From Ligustrum vulgare (lineage: Eukaryota; Streptophyta; Magnoliopsida; Lamiales; Oleaceae): a stretch of DNA of 64,000 nt. The translations under genes were made by a program, and so were the position numbers. The stretch lies in the NCBI GenBank assembly GCA_963555705.1, contig OY743169.1, positions 51,140,124 through 51,204,123 of the forward strand. The letters run 5' to 3'. The notes under the pieces were generated by a model. That model was not told the origin of the DNA, ran no database searches, and worked only from the letters and a program-made list of their open reading frames with translations. Numbering within the stretch: position 1 is the first letter of the stretch; the number at the start of each line of letters is the position of its first letter. Below are positions 63,101-64,000 of the stretch, piece by piece.

Positions 63101-64000
63101 ATATACCGTCGGCAATTTATAAATCCATAATTTAAATTCTAGCAACTTCCTTGGACATTCGATGACTTCCAATGTGCATCTATTATTCTACATGTTTGCT
63201 GAGCCTCAGAATTTCAAAAAAACCAAGTTGATTATAGAAAAGAACCTTGAAATTATTATGAAAATAACTTTGAAATCACATACCTAATTAGTCTTGGATT
63301 TTTGTATCAAAGAAACAAACAGAGTAGATGAGGCCTTCTTATGAAGATTTGATCGCCTGGGATGACGAAGATAATAGATGAATCTGTACAACCAGAAGAT
63401 AGATGATGAAGAAGAAGAAGGTATTTATTACAGGAGATTTAGGGTTTTCGTCTCTAGCGAGGAGAGAGATGGACGCAATAGATATGGAGAAGAAAGAGTA
63501 TATATATATGACGGAACACTATAAGAAACTGATCTATCATCGACGGCCAACTATCCGACGGGGGTCGGCACAGTCGGAAATTTTCGATCGAAAAAAACCC
63601 CGTCGGAAATTACCGACAGTCAATATACCGTGGGCAATTTAAAAATCCATAATTTTAATTCTATCATAGATATCTAGCAACTTCCTTGGACATTCGATGA
63701 CTTCCAGTGTGCCTCTACTATTCTACATGTTTGCTGAGCCTCAGACCTTCAAGTAGAGGAAGAAAACCCACAAAAAACCCAAATTGATTATAGAAAAGAA
63801 CCTAGAACTTATTATGAAAATAACTTTGAAATCACATACCTAATTAGTCTTGGATTTTTGTATCAAAGAAACAAACAGAGTATATGAGGCCTTCTTGGGG
63901 AAGATTTGATAGCCTGAGATGACGAAGATAATAGATGAATCTGTACAACCAGAAGATAGATGATGAAGAAGAAGGTATTTATTACAGGAGATTTAGGGTT
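48140..64000. repeat. CACTA-end-derived tandem satellite, at least 29 monomers, ~0.53 kb each
   Basis: The landmark CACTACAAG (or CAGTACAAG/CACTATAAG variants) falls at 48578, 49136, 49637, 50195, 50696, 51253, 51774, 52332, 52888, 53409, 53967, 54488, 55025, 55583, 56104, 56639, 57160, 57694, 58215, 58769, 59290, 59825, 60346, 60881, 61402, 61956, 62478, 62996 and 63517. The mean spacing is about 534. Two monomer types alternate: one contains GACCTTCAAGTAGAGGA, the other GAATTTCAAAAAAACC, making a dimer of about 1.06 kb. Each monomer joins (a) a CACTA terminus with CGACGG/CCGTCGG subterminal repeats and (b) a segment resembling, on the minus strand, a 5' leader with an AAACCCTAA box and a splice-donor-like AG|GTATGTG. 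The recurring 60-84-residue frames are not credible proteins. The array runs off the right edge. Confidence 0.9.
48578..48700 (+). mobile_element. CACTA (En/Spm-type) terminus, first of the array copies
   Basis: CACTACAAGAAACTGATC is followed by clustered direct and inverted copies of CGACGG/CCGTCGG-like motifs (ATCGACGGCC, CCGTCGGGGG, ACCGACGATC, ACCATCGGC), ending at a constant TTTAAAAATCC. This is the layout of an En/Spm terminal inverted repeat with subterminal transposase-binding repeats. The three bases before it are GAA. No matching TAGTG end occurs within a monomer, so each copy carries only one terminus and cannot move by itself. Confidence 0.7.

Noticed and set aside
48439..63642. 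Recurring 60-84-residue frames with acidic MNLYNQKIDDEEEE or MMKKKKVFITGD starts in the right-hand array
   Set aside because: They repeat because the DNA repeats. They change frame and end between monomer subtypes, run antisense to the leader-like sequence and cross the CACTA terminus.
48140..64000. Could the regular repeats be a CRISPR array?
   Set aside because: Units are ~534 bases, contiguous and without unique spacers, in a plant genome.

Overview
This window is plant nuclear DNA, almost certainly from a eudicot. It is AT-rich and dominated by degenerate transposable elements: Athila-like Ty3/gypsy, Ty1/copia fragments, Helitron, CACTA, Mutator-type and PIF/Harbinger-type elements. It has introns with GT/AG borders and two S-domain receptor kinase genes with the seven-exon layout of the plant SRK/SD1 group. 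I saw no bacterial-style operon, CRISPR array, tRNA or rRNA. The species cannot be named from the sequence alone.

Layout. (1) 1-8168: an Athila-like Ty3/gypsy element on the minus strand, with its 5' LTR at 6489-8168, a primer-binding site, gag and a heavily mutated pol; its 3' LTR lies left of the window. It is inserted in (2) 8169-19470, a tandem array of about 8.5 monomers of ~1.12 kb derived from a broken Ty1/copia reverse transcriptase. That array is interrupted by a 1,728-bp solo LTR (17473-19200) with 5-bp target duplications. (3) 19471-21300: unassigned repetitive sequence, then a hAT-like MITE. (4) 21620-24820: S-domain receptor kinase gene A, 7 exons, 825 aa. (5) 24821-39180: a repeat block with nested MITEs, a composite Helitron of ~1-kb tandem units (26394-32421), a palindromic Mutator-type MITE with 9-bp target duplications (34206-34361) and a degraded PIF/Harbinger region carrying a Myb-like ORF1 relic (34604-38772). 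(6) 39250-42331: S-domain receptor kinase gene B, 7 exons, 826 aa. (7) 42332-48100: Helitron ends, a foldback MITE, a lone Athila-type LTR, a CACTA-type end and a Tourist-like MITE. (8) ~48100-64000, running out of the window: at least 29 tandem copies of a ~0.53-kb monomer. Each copy joins a CACTA transposon terminus to an antisense 5'-leader-like sequence, and the copies alternate in a ~1.06-kb dimeric higher-order repeat.

The only intact protein-coding genes I support are the two receptor kinases. They are same-strand paralogues about 14.4 kb apart, with identical intron phases and near-identical exon sizes, so they are a tandem duplicate pair pushed apart by transposon insertions. Each is predicted to be a plasma-membrane receptor with an extracellular B-lectin/S-locus/EGF/PAN region, one membrane span and a cytoplasmic RD-type Ser/Thr kinase. 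Transposons have touched both: gene A has a 45-bp-arm foldback element in intron 1, and gene B has a 5'-truncated poly(A) retroinsertion that duplicated its start codon.

The most unusual material is the CACTA-end satellite on the right, the copia-derived satellite on the left, the Helitron tandem array, and these two gene-proximal insertions.
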